Source: Diploscapter coronatus (lineage: Eukaryota > Nematoda > Chromadorea > Rhabditida > Rhabditidae). Taken from it: a stretch of 64,000 nt of DNA. Shown here piece after piece: positions 36,577 through 55,381 of the stretch. The translations under genes and the position numbers were made by a program. The notes below the pieces were generated by a model that was not told the DNA's origin, made no database searches, and saw nothing but the letters and a program-made list of their open reading frames with translations. Location of the stretch: the NCBI GenBank assembly GCA_964036155.1, contig OZ038422.1:57311201-57375200 (forward strand). Direction: 5' to 3'. Within the stretch, counting starts at the first letter, position 1, and each line of letters opens with the position of its first letter.

Positions 36577-39500
36577 ATGCAATTTCATCTGCCACCAATA
36601 TTGCTTATATTCTTGATACTTCGATTTCATCATGTTTTTTGTGTCGAAATCAGTCAACATTTTGAGGATATCACAGTCAAAGAATCTGTTGATGAAAGGT
36701 AGATCCCGGAATACTTGAGAATTTCAATTTATGTAATTCATTTTAGTCCTCAAATAATGGATAAAATGCAATCTTCGAAGCGTCAGGTTTCTGATAAGGT
36801 AATAAATTTAGTGCCTATCTGCAATTGCAACGAAATTTCAGGCGAAGAAAGCGATGATGTCACTTCTCTCACTAAAGAATACGAATGCCAAATCGGAAAA
36901 TTATCAAATATTCAAAGAAGATGTAATTTTTAGCGTAATTGTAATTTATTAAAATTCACTATCAGGACCAAGTTAGTAGCGGAGGCCCAGCTTATGGACC
37001 GAAACCGAGCAAGAAGGGAAAGAGGATAAAGCACACGAGAGAGGACTCGGATACCGACGTGACAGGGAATCTGATTGGCAGAGACGACTCCAGACTCGTC
37101 GTTGCTGGGATTCCTGATATGAGTGAGAAGATGTTTCAAGAAATTCCTATTGCCAGAAATAACTATCGAGATGATGATCAGGCATTTTTACTATGCCAGA
37201 TATAACCTACTTCGGTGTGAAATTCAGAATTGTTTTAGAAAACTATGCTCCGACTTTAATAGCCGCCAAACTATTGGAATATCAATTCTGACTTCGAATG
37301 CTCGAATTCTTAAATTTAGTTTCGTCCATCACTTGAGATAGTCACCACAAAATCTGATGCGATCTGTAGTTAGAGTACATTTTCATAATCAGAAATCTGA
37401 GTAAAAAATCATCTCCAAGTTACTTTTTCTCGTACGACAAATCATTCATAGATCTAAAAAAAAAAAAAGTACGCCTAACTCAATTTTCTCGATGGCATCA
37501 TAATTACACATCGAGAGAAGTAAACCGAGTAACTATCAACACATTAAGCAATTAGTTTACTTCATTCTTGCAGGCGATCCGTGCTTTAGACGCTATGCCA
37601 ATTGCATCATCGTGAATGCACAGCCTTACGAACGAAGATCGACGACTGGATTGATTACTTGCAAGGTAAGCATTCCAAGCCATGCAAACCAGTGTGATCA
37701 TCTCAATCTGAGAAACACTTCAGGCCCACTGCCTGCAAAGCCAATCCGGCGCCTATAATTGTCGATCCTTCATCTACGATAACATAAATCAGGTAGCCCA
37801 ACTTCCCGACTAATTTTAGCAGAATGGTTAAGTACACGACTGTAGATCGACAAATTTAGAAAAATCTATCCTCTCAAAAAAGTTTCCAATTAGTAATTCA
37901 CCTCCTCTTCTTTCACGTCGATATTTCAATTCGTTTCGAAGTGGCCTCTCATTCAACTTTGACCGAAGTCTATCTGACACAAATCCAGTCTTTATGAAAT
38001 TCGTAGTATTTGAGAGGAGAAAAACACTAATTGTCCTTGACATGCCTAGATTAGCCGGTCTGACTATGACGAATCTTCTGCTTAATTAAAACAATATCTT
38101 GAACGTTTTGATAAAAAAAAATGATCGTGTTTCCGGTATGCGATCTGTTTGCTCATCGAGGCGACCAAGCCCCAGCTCGACTGCTCAAATTCCAAACTCG
38201 AGACTATTTCGAGCCGACAAACGCGGTTCAATGCCTCACAATGATCAATTCTGCATCTCCTGTCTCTTCTGCCTCTCCTGCCTCTTCTGCCTTTCCCGCC
38301 TCTTCGGCTCTTCCTGCCTCTCTGGCCTTTCCTGCCTCTTCGGTTCCTCCTGCCTCTCTTGAAATGGAAATCACGGCTACAGACACTTCACCTGCAGCTC
38401 CGACTTTCTCCCCATTCCCTTCGCTGGATTCAAATACTGTTCAGCCCGAATCCCAGGACAGATCTACTATCACTAATCCGAATTTTACACCACAGTAAGA
38501 TGATATTATGCTTCATCAAGTTACAAGTAGATAGTCTATACCGTTTCAAAATTTAGGAATTTATTTGTTTCTATTTTATCTTTGGAAAAATGACAATTTA
38601 TTCCGAATTTATATATATCAGCATTTAAAATTTGATGCTAAACAATCCCTTCGGGAACTGCTATTTGACAGAGTGCAATGACGAATTTATTTTACCATAT
38701 AACGAAGTTTCTTTCTAACATTAGGAGTGAAGATCACACTGTCACAAGTGGTAAATATAACTCCGTCAGTACGCCACATTGCATCGTTACTCTGACAAAT
38801 TTGAAATGTTCACTCCCTGCATCTCACTAGCTTCTAAAACAAATCCAATGACGTGACTATTTTAGACCTAACGAATCTGAGACTGAACCCGATACTGAAA
38901 TTAACACGGAGAATCTGAGAGGATTGCGAAGTGAGCACTTCAGCCCACAGCAGCCATTCAGAGAGGAGGTCACACAATTCCAACCATCCGATTTCCCTAC
39001 AGAACAACGTATCATAGCTCAATCTTAGAAACTGATTTAAATTTCGCATTTTAGCAATAGCTAGTGCTACTGCAACTTCCACAGGCGAGAAAAGCGAGGA
39101 GGGAGAAGAAGAAGAACAGGATAATTCAGTTTCTATTCCCGTCAAAGTGACTTACTGTATCTATGATGAGGTTTAATGCGAAATTCAGGTCGAAGAGATA
39201 ACGCCTACTCAACCAACTTCTGAACCAACACAAACTCATCCAACTCTGGCGACATCACCTGTTGGATCTACAGATGAAGTCCCGCTACAGGGCACAATTT
39301 GCCCAGTCGGCAAAATTACAAAGTAAACTTTGATTAAAAAAGCCCCATTTTCAGATGTTAGTAAAATTCGAATTAGTACGAAATCATCAACTCAGATATT
39401 AAAATTGTAGATATCTGAAAACCGAAGGATTTGAGTTGTACCACCACGATGAGAATGAGATGAAGGCAGACGATCCTGCTGTTTGTATAGAAGCGTGCGA

Positions 39501-41100
39501 AAAGAACTTCGTATGATAATCATTTTCGAACCCATTTTCGGATATCAATATTTTAGGTGCTGGGACATTCTCTAGATTGCAAATCATTCGACTACTTCGG
39601 TGGATCGTGCTATTTCACTGACAATGCAGCTGTGCCTGTTGGCACTGGACAACTCAAACCAAAAACTGACTCGTTCTACTATGAAGAAGGTTTTCAAATA
39701 GTTTCGTTTGTAACTGACGATTAAATCTAACTTTTCAGTCTGCGTCGATAGAGAACTTGCAGAGTGAGTAATTCTTTCAAGATTTCTTTTACCCCATCAC
39801 AAATTCATCGCTTCTTCATCAGAAAGAAACTTTAGAAATTGTCCTCCAACATTCTCTCGCTATCCACAGATGATTCTAGTTGGCTTTGCCGAGTCAGTCT
39901 CGGACAGCTCCACATTCGAGCACTGTTTTGACTCCTGTCTCAACAGTCTCGAGTTGTTCGGCTTCAACTGCAGTAGCGGCATGTATTACTTCGAGGTTAA
40001 GAGATTTCAGTGTAATAAACGTACGAAAATTCAATTTAGGAGAGCCAATTAAACTGCATACTGAATACGGAAGACAGATTAACGCAGGCAGAACTATTCA
40101 CTGAAGAGAATACAGACATTGTGGACTATTTCGAAGTCGGATGCAAACCACAGAGGAATTTCGGAAAATCCGCCAAACGAATGCACGGAGTTAAGACATT
40201 CAGTAAGTTCAGTTAGAAATATGAATCAAAATCATTTAAATAGAAAATCGGCTGAACCGTACGTTAGTCGCCTTGTTTATATCTCGTTCCGATTACACTT
40301 GATTTCGTGAAATTAAGTAATTGATCGATTTAATGAAAATTAAGACGTAAAGTTGCAACTTTGTGATTTAGAGAAAAAAACATGTCATAAGGACATGTAA
40401 ATTAATTTTAAAAGAGTGCAGCTAAATAGCTATGGCTTATTACGTAGAACATATGTCTGACATTTTCAATATGCTATTTTCTAGGTAAACCAATCGGAAC
40501 ACAAAATTTGGTCTTGGCCTCGACAACGTCAACTGAATGGTCGGAGTGCATCGACGGGAAACAACATAGGAGAAAGGATTGTAATGAAGGAGTTGTAAGA
40601 TGGAAACCAGAATATTTTCAGCGATGAAACTTAATGTTTCAGGAGGATTGTGGCATGGAGTCTCGGTCGTGCTATTTGAATGTTAGTCCGACTGCGGCCG
40701 ACAGCAACAGTGAAGATAGCGACCATTGGGTGACAATGGCACCGTCGCCTTCCGACGATGCAAATGACGAGGCAGATATAGCGATCAGTTCTGTTGGAGC
40801 GGGAGACTCGGACACAGAAGCAGCCACTCAATTCCCCAAACTCATATCCCAACCAAGCATGCCGATCATGCATGAAGACGAGGACGACCGACCAGCTCAG
40901 GGAGAGGCTCAGCCACCTGGATTTATACCCAGTCAGGAGTTCATGACTGCGTTTAGAAGCAGAAGCAGGACCAGCACGATCCCTCAATTCAGCCCCACAG
41001 AACTCCCATTCACAGCAGAACCCCATCGTACATCCACAACAGTACCCTGGGAAACATCCACTAGAGCTATCAAAGGTGAATTTTTTCGACGAGTTCCTAT

Positions 41101-41134
<34 letters not shown>

Positions 41135-41771
41135 GACTTTAGATCGACTACCAACGCGCAAAGAAATTGCCGAAATGAAGGCCCAAATTCGCAAGAATGG
41201 ATTCAACTGTCCGTTGAACTTCTGTTGCAAGGTATGCCTTCCATTAGTAGAAAGATTGGAAATTATCGTCAGAAATCGATCAATTGAAGCAATAGGTATC
41301 ATAAACATTTCAGTAGAAATCATCATATCATAAGAGCTAACTTTATGCCACAAGTATTATGATGCTATGCGCATTTTGATAATCCAATTTTCCTATGTAG
41401 TATTACGCTTTAATGATAGCAATTTGAAAAATGTGTAATGCAAAATTACACAACTCTTTCCTTCCCTCTCAACAAAACTCCTAGCGAGTACTATCGTGTT
41501 TCATCATCTAGTCATCACTTTATCGAATCCAAGAAAGAATCTCATTATTGCGTCAAATCCAAGTTGCCAAATTGATCGGTTTTAAATTGATATTATGCTA
41601 AGAGAAATAGCAATTCAATTTTAGGTGTTCACGACATGTGCCGTAGGCCTTCGGCACAACACCAAGACTCGCAGATTGGAGTACTGTCGAACTCCTTGCA
41701 ACGAGCTGCAGAAACACAGGAGATTGCTCTGACAGACAGAGCTCTCCCAACTCAAAGAGCAGTCTCAATAG
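36577..41771 (+). CDS. Secreted PAN/Apple-domain matrix protein
   Basis: About 19 exons from ATG 36577 to TAG 41769-41771 give roughly 888 residues. A signal peptide (MQFHLPPILLIFLILRFHHV, then FCVE) leads to a dibasic-rich region. Three PAN-like domains follow: CFRRYANCIIV...NCRSFIYDN...VCDLF; YLKTEGFELYHH...DCKSFDYFGGSCYF...FYYEEVC; and CPPTFSRYPQMILVGF...GFNCSSGMYYFE...GCKP. They are separated by a Ser/Pro/Ala-rich repeat and acidic linkers. A TSP1-like strip (WSECIDGKQHRRKDC), an acidic linker and a cysteine-rich end (FNCPLNFCCK...EYCRTPCNEL) complete it. Such proteins in nematodes belong to the apical extracellular matrix/cuticle. The junction between exon 6 (ends 37792) and exon 7 (coding from 38136) has no AG acceptor although domain continuity demands it. 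Confidence 0.85.
41103..41131 (+). repeat. Poly(A) tract of 29 nt in a PAN-gene intron
   Basis: A run of 29 A within the 67-nt intron 41076-41142. The flanking exons join in phase (G + AT), so the run lies in the intron, not in coding sequence. It creates long false frames on both strands. Confidence 0.9.
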
Positions 41772-42450
41772 AAAGTGTAGTCATCACGCACATGCCCTCT
41801 TGACAACGATCTCATTACATTTCTAATGCCTATCAATAAAATTTATAAACAAAATTTCAATATTTATTCCTAGTCATGGAGAAAAACAAACGTACGGAGT
41901 TGAGATATAAGAGAGACATGGAGAGCCGAGTTATTTCTTCGTTTCTTCACTATCTATGGTACTACTCCATGTTTTTCTAATCTTCAACTATGATTATAGT
42001 AGTGAGCAAAAGTGGTAGGTAAGCTTCGTTCTGAAATGATATACAACCCAACTCTTTACTTATAGAATTGAGATGAAATTTTTACACATAAGCGAATATG
42101 AATGACATGATAGTATGCCAAGTTTCACCTCATTTCGCTAAATACAGAGCTGGGTTGGATAACGTTTCGGGAACGAGGTTAACGAAACATCTTTACCCGC
42201 TATTTAACGTGCATTACTGCAACTCTCACCCGAAAATACTGCACGCGAAAGCTTCCCGTAATCACCCATTATTACTTTACACAAAGGGATCCATCTCTTC
42301 ACATCATAAATTTAAAAATTTAGAGAAAAAAATATAAACTGCTACTTTGACAATCATATTTCCGAATTCAAAAGAATCAACTTTGGTTCTTGGCGAAAAT
42401 GAAAAATTACGCAAAAGATTTCATATCACGAGAAAAATTACCCGTCCAAA
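41772..42450. other. Convergent 3' region between the PAN gene and RECQL
   Basis: 679 nt, no supported gene; should contain both 3' UTRs. Confidence 0.55.
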
Positions 42451-47149
<4,699 letters not shown>

Positions 47150-48838
47150 TGGGTCGGTGAATGGTGAATTACCTGGAAATTTGAAAAATAGCGAAAGAAC
47201 GCAAATTCAAACTCCGCCCCTTGCAAGACGCGGCACGGCATAAAAAGTGGTAGTGGGAGACTTCAAAAATAGGAAGCGAATCATGTTCAAACTGCGAAGG
47301 CATAAAAAGGTCCAATCCAGATCGACGATAAACCCAATGAAATGGTTGTGTGCCAAAAATCAGGCCGAAATATTCACGGCCGCGGGGTTTTCGTATTCGA
47401 AGACGTGTTCATTGGGGGATCGGAAAACGGCGATTTTTGTTCGGTTTTCTTGTTGTAATATTCTTATTGTTAGTTACTCAGAAATACGTTATTTTGAAAA
47501 AGAAAATCTGCCGAATGTGAATGTTATGGATCTATTTTCGCTATCTAGTTAAACTGGATAAAATTCGCTCCACATTTTGAACTTATCTTTTATGTCCGAA
47601 AAATGTCTGATGTACAAATCTTAGAATTTTTTTTTCTGAAGTCGTGGCATTTATCCACGAGGTACTAACTCTGATTTTTTCCCATTTCTGTCATTTCTAT
47701 ATTGACCTGACTTTCCCCTCCCTTCATCAGGTGTTCTCTCCCTATTAGGGCTTCTTCTTTCATTCGCTAATAATGCCGACCAATTATGAGAGCTCGTATA
47801 TCCACGGCTTCTTTTGTTATTTTAGGGGGCACTATTGGCTTCTTCATTCTAAGGTCAATTGATTTTTACGATTATTTATTAGGATATTTTGAGAGAACTA
47901 TTAGAAAAAATAGTCACAGGCTAAATATATAAATTTAGATATCAGCTAATATTAAAAGCTCCACCGATGAGATTGCTGCAAAATACGAACTAAAAGCTTC
48001 GATAGATTGTTTCTAAATGTTCAGAGGCAAAACGAAAGATCTCTAGATAATTTCATTTAGATTTCCCTTGGAAAATAGCATTCATACTAAAACACCGAAA
48101 GGAAAAATTGTTTGAAGTTTTTCGCAATAATATTAAAAAGCGGATATTTGATGCATTTTCCCGAAAAGAACTCCTATGAATACAGAATCTTATTTGTTTC
48201 TTGCATTCTAATACTCTCTATGCTCACAATCATATCCAAAAGTTAGCATTGATGTCAAAACGCAGTTTGCCATGCTGAAGAATTTGTCCATGAGAATGCG
48301 CATATTAGCATAAAATCCGCTAAATCTCATCTGATCCGATGTGAATGCGAAATTACATGGCTAGAGGCTATGATTAGACGTGTTCGACATTGAAATCCTA
48401 AAACAATAGGAATAGGCAACTATGGGATTATGGCAGAGAGGAGGGTGTCATCGTCTCACTCTGCATACAAACAGTCGAACTTGCCAGCTCAAACCCTCCA
48501 TTATCCTTCCTGACTGCCAGATTTGCACGTGTTGCTACCAATTATTACAAGAAGGCTGTCTCTTCCCTTTCCCTATTCCATACAGACTTTTTCCCTTTCT
48601 GACCTTTTCTCTCCAACCCTCCCACTACTCCCTTCTTTCCCGCCCTCTAGCATGCATTATCTCCATCTATGCATGCAGTGCGCCAAACTCCGCCCCTTCG
48701 TTAGACTCTTTCCTTCTCCCTCTTCATTCATTCATTCTGGATATCCTCATGAGCTCAAATACAGTTCGCCAGAGAGTATATGCTTTTTTTTTAAATATAT
48801 TTATTTTCTATTCATGAAATTACTGTTCGACTTTCAGA
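47150..48838. other. Divergent intergenic region RECQL / bHLH
   Basis: 1.7 kb with no supported gene. It includes a dispersed-repeat copy (47196-47400) and a pyrimidine-rich stretch at 48480-48740 just upstream of the bHLH gene. Confidence 0.5.
47196..47400 (+). repeat. Dispersed repeat, copy 2
   Basis: Core ATCGACGATAAACCCAATG and GTGCCAAAAATCAGG match copy 1 at 34098-34290. The upstream CCGCCCCTTGCAA and GTGGTAGT blocks match copy 3 (53345-53545, reversed). Confidence 0.6.
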
Positions 48839-49525
48839 ATGTCTCAGAAGAGCAAGAGTCAGCAGCCTCAAAGATTGAAGCGCAACGAACGAGAAAGGAA
48901 ACGGGTCGATCAGGTTCGCTAGCTTTCATCATATTTCTCGACTCGCTAAATTTGAAAAAAAAAATCAACTAGAATCTTGAATTTTCATCTCCTCTCGAAT
49001 TATTCAACGCCTTTCACATTTTTTAGAACTCGAAGAATCTTATTTTTCATTAATGGCTCATTACGCTGACTCACATTTTCTTTACTTCAGGTGAACCAAG
49101 GTTTCAATCGACTACGGGAACGAGTTCCGAAATCGAAAGGGAAACAGGTACTGTAATCGCATTATTCAATTTAGAAAAGTGAGAATTACAATTTTCAGAA
49201 GCTGTCCAAAGTCGAGACCCTTCGTGAGGCAGTCAATTATATCCGACAGTTGCAATCTCTTCTCGGCGATGCCACTCTTTCCCAGATGTGCAGCTACTCC
49301 GAGCAGTTAATTCATTGCAACACTTCCTCGTTCAATTCATCGGGTGGATTTCAATCAACTATTCCGCAGTCGGACTGTTCCTTCGTCTCTTCCTGTTCTT
49401 ACTTTCCTCCCCAATACAATCACAGTATGTGCAATGACAATTCGCCAAACTCCTCCTTCTACAGTAGCAATGATTCAGGTTTTGAAGAGAAAAAGCCGCA
49501 ATATTATATTCCTGCTCCATTTTAA
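48839..49525 (+). CDS. Achaete-scute-type bHLH transcription factor
   Basis: Three exons (48839-48913, 49091-49147, 49199-49525) give 152 residues. The bHLH is complete: basic region LKRNERERKRVDQVNQGF with the Asn-Glu-Arg-Glu-Arg core that reads E-boxes, helix 1 NRLRERVP, a short loop KSKGKQK, and helix 2 LSKVETLREAVNYIRQL. The lysine-rich short loop and the LSKVETLR helix point to the achaete-scute family (proneural factors that pair with an E/Daughterless partner). The rest is Ser/Asn/Tyr-rich. The nearest C. elegans relatives are among hlh-3, hlh-4, hlh-6, hlh-14 and hlh-19; which one is unclear. A TTTCAG acceptor sits 1 nt before the ATG. A large gene-free region follows. Confidence 0.93.
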
Positions 49526-52500
49526 TTAGCTGAATTTATGGTTTTAAACGAGTGATTAAGTTCAGTTGCATTAAATATTCGCTCTTTCATCATTTCTAAT
49601 CATTACGAGTTTACCTTTTCTACGGGTCTATTTTGCATTTAGAGTGACGTATAGAAGTTTTCATCATCCTTCTTTCAAATTTGTTTCAGACTAATAATGG
49701 AGTCTGGATGAATTTAACCAAAATTTTTGGAACATCCAGGAGGATTCTTTGAAGTTTCAGTTTGAAATATGTTCAAAAAACAACGATAGAAAACTTCTGC
49801 ATGCTACTGTATTTCATGCCTTTGTCTTCTACCAATCAGAAACAATAAATTAATTTTACTAAAATTATATCACTTCTTGACCATGCATAAATTGTCTGTA
49901 AATACGACCAGTAGTCTTCAGAAGTATTTCGGATTTGCGAGATGCGAAGTGGCACTTGAATGCAACAAATCCAACAAATCTCGTCTTTCTGCTCCTCGAA
50001 ATTTGTGATTCAATCCAATTTTCGAGAGGAAAGGAGATCATGTTGCAAATGAAGAGATAGGCCAGATTAGTGGAGTGTGAGCACACATGCAAAAAAAAAG
50101 GTAGCTGAAGGATGAAGGGATTACTGTAAACAACAGGAGATATATGGCAGATCGGATAAGGATGAATGGATATACAGTAGAGAGGAAGGAAGAAGGAATG
50201 CCACAGGCAGGCAGCAGTCAATGCGGACTTGTCAAAGTTTACGACTGTTTGCGTAATCGGTATGACGCTGCCAGCAATAATCCTTCCCTTGTTTGTCATT
50301 CATATAACTTGGTTGAAATTATGACATGCTTAGGTTATTATTGCGTCAACGGATATCTACCAATTTTTCAGACGCATGTTGAATCAAGAAGATTTTATGA
50401 AGGTATAAAATTATCTAAAAATGAGGTTTTATTCGTTACTGACACCTTTCACTTCTAACCTTTCTTGCATTTGCATTTCTCTATTCTCCTCTCTCCTTAA
50501 TCTGCAGTTCTCTGTTGGAAATCATCTCATTCTCTCATTTTTCTCCTCATTTTGCCTCGTTTTCACATTCAATGTTCCTCATTTGTTGATTTGTTGATAT
50601 ATGCAAAGGCCATTCGTGTCATTGTCATTCAATTCATTCACTTGAGACATTGACATAAAATAGATGGAGATGATGATGCAAATATTCTGTAGATGTTCAT
50701 CTTCTCTATAGATAATTTTTCATTCACTCATTCTCACAACCCCTCTCTAATGTTCTAGTGCCAGCTTCAATCAATCTTATGCAGTCATTCTCGTGTGCTT
50801 CACCTCACAAAGGAGAAAGGGAGCCGATTACAGTCCTAATGAGCTATGAGCACAAGAGCTCAGACTGCTCTCGAAAGGACGGGCATAATTGAGAGGAACA
50901 AGAACAGAGAAAGCCGAACAGCATAGGGGGTGAAGAGTGGATTAGCTGGGCGAGGATTTGAGCTGTAATCCGCTCATTATCACCCAATCAAATCAATTAT
51001 CCACACAGATCCAGGCATGTAATCCATCTCGCAGCATTGTGTTATTTCTGCAGATAATAGCGCAAAATGACCTTGCTTCTTCTAACAAATGGACCCTTTG
51101 CTGTCTGGCAAAATGCATCGATCTCGCGAAACTCCTAATTGGCATTTCGCTGAATGCTCCCAATTCTCTCGATTCCCGATTTGGTTTGCAATTTGGCCCA
51201 GGTGTGCACTGTGCAGACCAAGGGAGAAGCATTTCCATAGACAATACTGCTCTCTCGTTTATTACATTCTTCCGTTCTGCAGCCTGAGCAACGGCTAAGA
51301 CTGGGCTAATTGCCTACCACAGGGGACTGTAATAACCGTTCAACCCGTTCATTTCACCACGACTCGGGCTTCTCTTCTGCTCAATAGATCTATTGACCCT
51401 TAAACGTTTGGAAATCGCGAGAAAATCAGCGCCAAACGACGCGGAAATGCGAGATTCGACGAGGCAAACACTGCGATAATTGAATGACTGAGTGACAGAA
51501 GTAATGGATGAGGTCAACTTGCCTGGCCGCCTGTCTGCTTGCTTACTGCAGACCTACTTGCATATGTAAACTATGAGTATGGATGCACAGCTAACCTCAT
51601 TCTCGAGACTCATTTCCTCATTTCTGCTGTTTCTTTTGCTCATGTCTCTATGTGTTGACCTTCACTTCTGCAGCTTGACTGTGAGTCTGCATCCACATTC
51701 CTATTGTAAACCATTTTTCATGGCCCATTTTCGAGCCATTATTGCTGTCGCTGGAATATCGCATAACCAGTGTAAATAACGAGGAAATGGTACTATTTGG
51801 GCTAAATATTAATGAATTTCATCAGTCAATATCCTATCAAGATAGATAAAAGCTAAAAGTTTTCACCGTTATTATACAAAGGTATAAATAGAAACAATTT
51901 CGAGATTATCCAAATTCGAAGAAAAAAACGATATGAAAATTTATTTGACCTAATATTAAACTCACTGTTTATTTATTTAGCCAATTCAAATCAATTCGAC
52001 TCGAAAGAATTCAAGCTTCAATATTTTTGGTATACATTTTCGCACATTTTTATCTTCAATATAGAAAAACTCAATTAGAGCAGTGTGTCCTGATTTGATT
52101 TCTCACCGACAGATTGAAGTGTTTATGACGAAATCACAGCCCAGTCTGTGCACTGCCAATTGTGCGCATCTCCAATTGCCGCCTGTCTTGTCGGCCTCTT
52201 TATTCACAAATGGCTGACGATTGCGCAATGCAACTTCTTCTCAGTTCCCAAATGAGAATAAAGGTTATAAAATCTTCAGATCGTAAATAAATTAGTCGAT
52301 TGACTTGTCGATTTAATTCGATATTCTTCCATACTGCTCACCCAATAAATTCCAGCAGCAAATAGGATAAATACATATTTGACCAAATTGACCGGTGTCA
52401 TGAATTATGCAATGGGGCAGAAATGCCACCAATGTGCCAGTTGACATTGCATAATCAGGAGCTTAGCAGACGATTAATTGCGAACGAAAGAAATTGCTGG

Positions 52501-55381
52501 ATATGGAAATGAGCAATCAATCAATAAATTATGCATTCCTCATTTGGCAAATTATTTAGCGAGTATTATATTACTGTACAGTACTCTCTAAGTAATTTCA
52601 CTAAATCAATCAGTCAAACTAACAGCATGTATGTAGTCATTTTCAGTTATTTGAACGAATATGTGGTGGCTCTGCACCTGCAAATCACTTCGTTTATCCA
52701 CTGATTGATGGATTTCATACACAGATTTTGCAGATTTGCACAGTTCAGTCCCAGCCTCGACCTCATTTCCCATTTTCTTCATATCTTCACTTCTCAATTC
52801 GCCTCCAGCAGAATTCGGTTTGCACCAGCGTACCAGCTGCCCTGCCAGTCTTTCCTCTCTCTATATAGCCCATCATCTCCTTCCATCTTATGACTTGGCG
52901 CAGGGCGCAGCGGGAGTTCTTCACTCTTGGCGCTTCCCACTCTAATTGCGGTTCGAATCAAAGGAAAGGGAAAGGTAAAATGAACTCAACGGCAAGATGA
53001 GCGAATAGTGTTCGGTGTTGCGACGCAAACGATCGAAGATATGATCTACAGCAGGACTAATTGAGATGTTCCACGAAATGGCGGATTTCGGAGATCAAAA
53101 GACGAACGCCAGCGGCAGGTTCAGAAACACGATGCAATAAAGATTTACATGCATGATAACTTTGAGGACAAACTGTATTGCACAGTTAGGGTCCCCAAGT
53201 AGATATGCCAAATAGCATTTCGGGATAATAAATGTTTTGCACAAATAGATAATCATCAGGGATGTCAATAAGACTTTTGTGAAGAAAAAATAGTTTAAAG
53301 AATAGCAAAAATCTATCACTCAAAACGAGTACATTTTCTCAAACGAAATATTGCTTGTGCGCGGGCATTTTGACCTGATCTTTTTCAGTGGACCACTTCA
53401 TGAGGTTTATCGTCGAATTAGATAGTGCTATTTGAGACATATTGAACTTTTTTTGGGTACTTCTTTCCCAAATTTTCTGTTTCAAACTACCACGCCTCTA
53501 TCAAAAACGCATTTTTGCAAGGGACGGAATTTGGAGTCTCTATGCATAGTCGTATAGAAGAGGTAATCTGAATAGAATAATAATGATAGGAACACATTGA
53601 TATCTGAATTGTTTCAGGATAGAAATATTTATGCATAACTCATTTTAGAAAAAAAAAAAACAACAACAATGCAATGCATACAGTCGCTACATACAATTGC
53701 AATATCGTCATTACGCATTGTCATTTTATTCGTCTTCGTAATTTTATAGGCAGATTTACAATCGATTGCATGCTATCTGTTTTCCATTTTGACTGTATTG
53801 TGGATAGGTGGGTAGTCGAATTAACGAGAGGAGAACAGCTAGGTAGAGGGTAATTCGAGAGCTCCTGAGCTGTGCACGTGCCACTTGCAGTTGCGTCACT
53901 CTTAATTGGGGAGGAAATCGGAAGCAGTGATTCACAGCATTCCAATGGACGAGTGAAAGATGGAAATCTAATTTGTATAGAAGATAACTGGTAATTGAGC
54001 CCTAAAAGAAGCAAATATTCATTTTTACGATGAAAACATATCTGAAGTTATGAAAATGCAAAAATAGTAAAAAATCCTATTTGATACTGGAAGAGAAGCA
54101 GTGCTTTGACTAGTCTAATGTCGTTTTTTTTCTGAAAAAAATGATAAACTTTTCACTTTTTCTATTTTGAAATTATTTGTTCGCAAAAAAACTATTTTAA
54201 AATATTCCCGACAATTCTATCTGATTGAAATTGTTTCAAAATTTATTAAAAACTTAGAAATAAATCGATTTTGGTGACAATTTTAGAGCATCCTTCGCCG
54301 GATTAAGAAACGAGAACAAAGCACTGTGGAAGGTGATCAACAAGAATTAAATTAAGTTGAAATCGAAAAGAAATTGCAAAGTTTCGGATTTTCTAAACTT
54401 CTGCCTGCGCACACCCGTGATCGGAATCAATTTTGCACGAATTTCGACTTCAAAGAGTTTTGAGCAATGTCAATTTCCAAAAATAACACTATTGGACCTA
54501 CCCTGATCTGAATTTATCCATTTTTTGTTTGAACAGAGCAAAATCTCTTACGAATTATATGATGCTACTTCAATTGAATTTACTTTGTGCAAATATGACT
54601 TTTCTATCTAATTTGCCAATGACCCTTTTAGAAAATAATCCACAATATTACTGATAAGTAGATTGATTTTCTTCTTTAATTTTCAGATTTATGACTTTCC
54701 GGCTGTCCCCAGAAAGTTAGGTTCCAAAAAGTGTATTATTCGACACAAGTCGAGACTTGATCGAATCCCAAGATTTACCTTGAGTAACGGGTTAAAACCG
54801 AATATTGCAGTGTGGAGCAGATATTTCTGCAGAATTTGACCGTATTTCATCTGCTATTGCATGTGTTCTAGTCACACGATAGAGGCGAGAGAGGGCAGAC
54901 AGTGGAAAAGGCGCGAATCGCAAAAGAATGGGAGCGGGCAGAGTTGAGTCTTTAGACGATTTTGCTATCTCAAAACTAAACAAAAACTGTACGTATCTAG
55001 TAAAGTCTATTACGAAAACATGTATTTAGTTTATATAAATTCGACAAGTTTCAGAGTTTTATGCAATTTCATAAAATGAGTTAATTGTGCTCGTATTTAA
55101 ATTTAAACTTTCATATTTTATTGAACTCAGAATTTAGATATGCCCAAGATTTACCCACCCCCGTTCCAAAATCAAATTTTGAACATGTTCGATTGAGTTT
55201 GTAATTTGTGCAGAAGCAAAATGAAGAAAAGTGACTCGTTCATTCATTTGCCCGTCTCAACAATACCGCTTCAAAGTAGGAATTTTCAAAATGCAATGAG
55301 AATTTTAACATCCATAATATGATAAACTAATAAAATTCCCCTATCTCCTTCGGGTTTCATTTGCGTCATTTGCGTGTATGT
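49526..55381. other. Large gene-free region downstream of the bHLH gene
   Basis: 5.9 kb with no frame that shows a protein family, codon logic or splice structure. It includes a diverged repeat copy (53345-53545). Stretches such as 50940-51300 are less AT-rich and look ordered, but match nothing recognised. In a genome this compact the gap is unusual. Confidence 0.5.
53345..53545 (-). repeat. Dispersed repeat, copy 3 (reverse orientation)
   Basis: On the minus strand: CCGTCCCTTGCAA, GTGGTAGTTTGAAA, then TCGACGATAAACCTCATGAAG and AGATCAGGTC, in the same order as the copy at 47196-47400. Confidence 0.55.

Noticed and set aside
38250..38365. CRISPR-like or minisatellite repeat (CTCTTCTGCC units)
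   Set aside because: It is an in-frame Ala/Ser/Pro coding repeat in PAN-gene exon 7 without spacer structure; the organism is a eukaryote.
40631..41353. 240-residue minus-strand frame
   Set aside because: It is the antisense of PAN-gene exon 17 and the poly(A) intron; the F-run comes from the 29-nt A tract, and no family or splice logic supports it.
52860..52990. Possible tRNA gene (GGTTCGAATC near 52950)
   Set aside because: Only a T-loop-like word; no matching acceptor stem, D arm or anticodon arm could be drawn around it.
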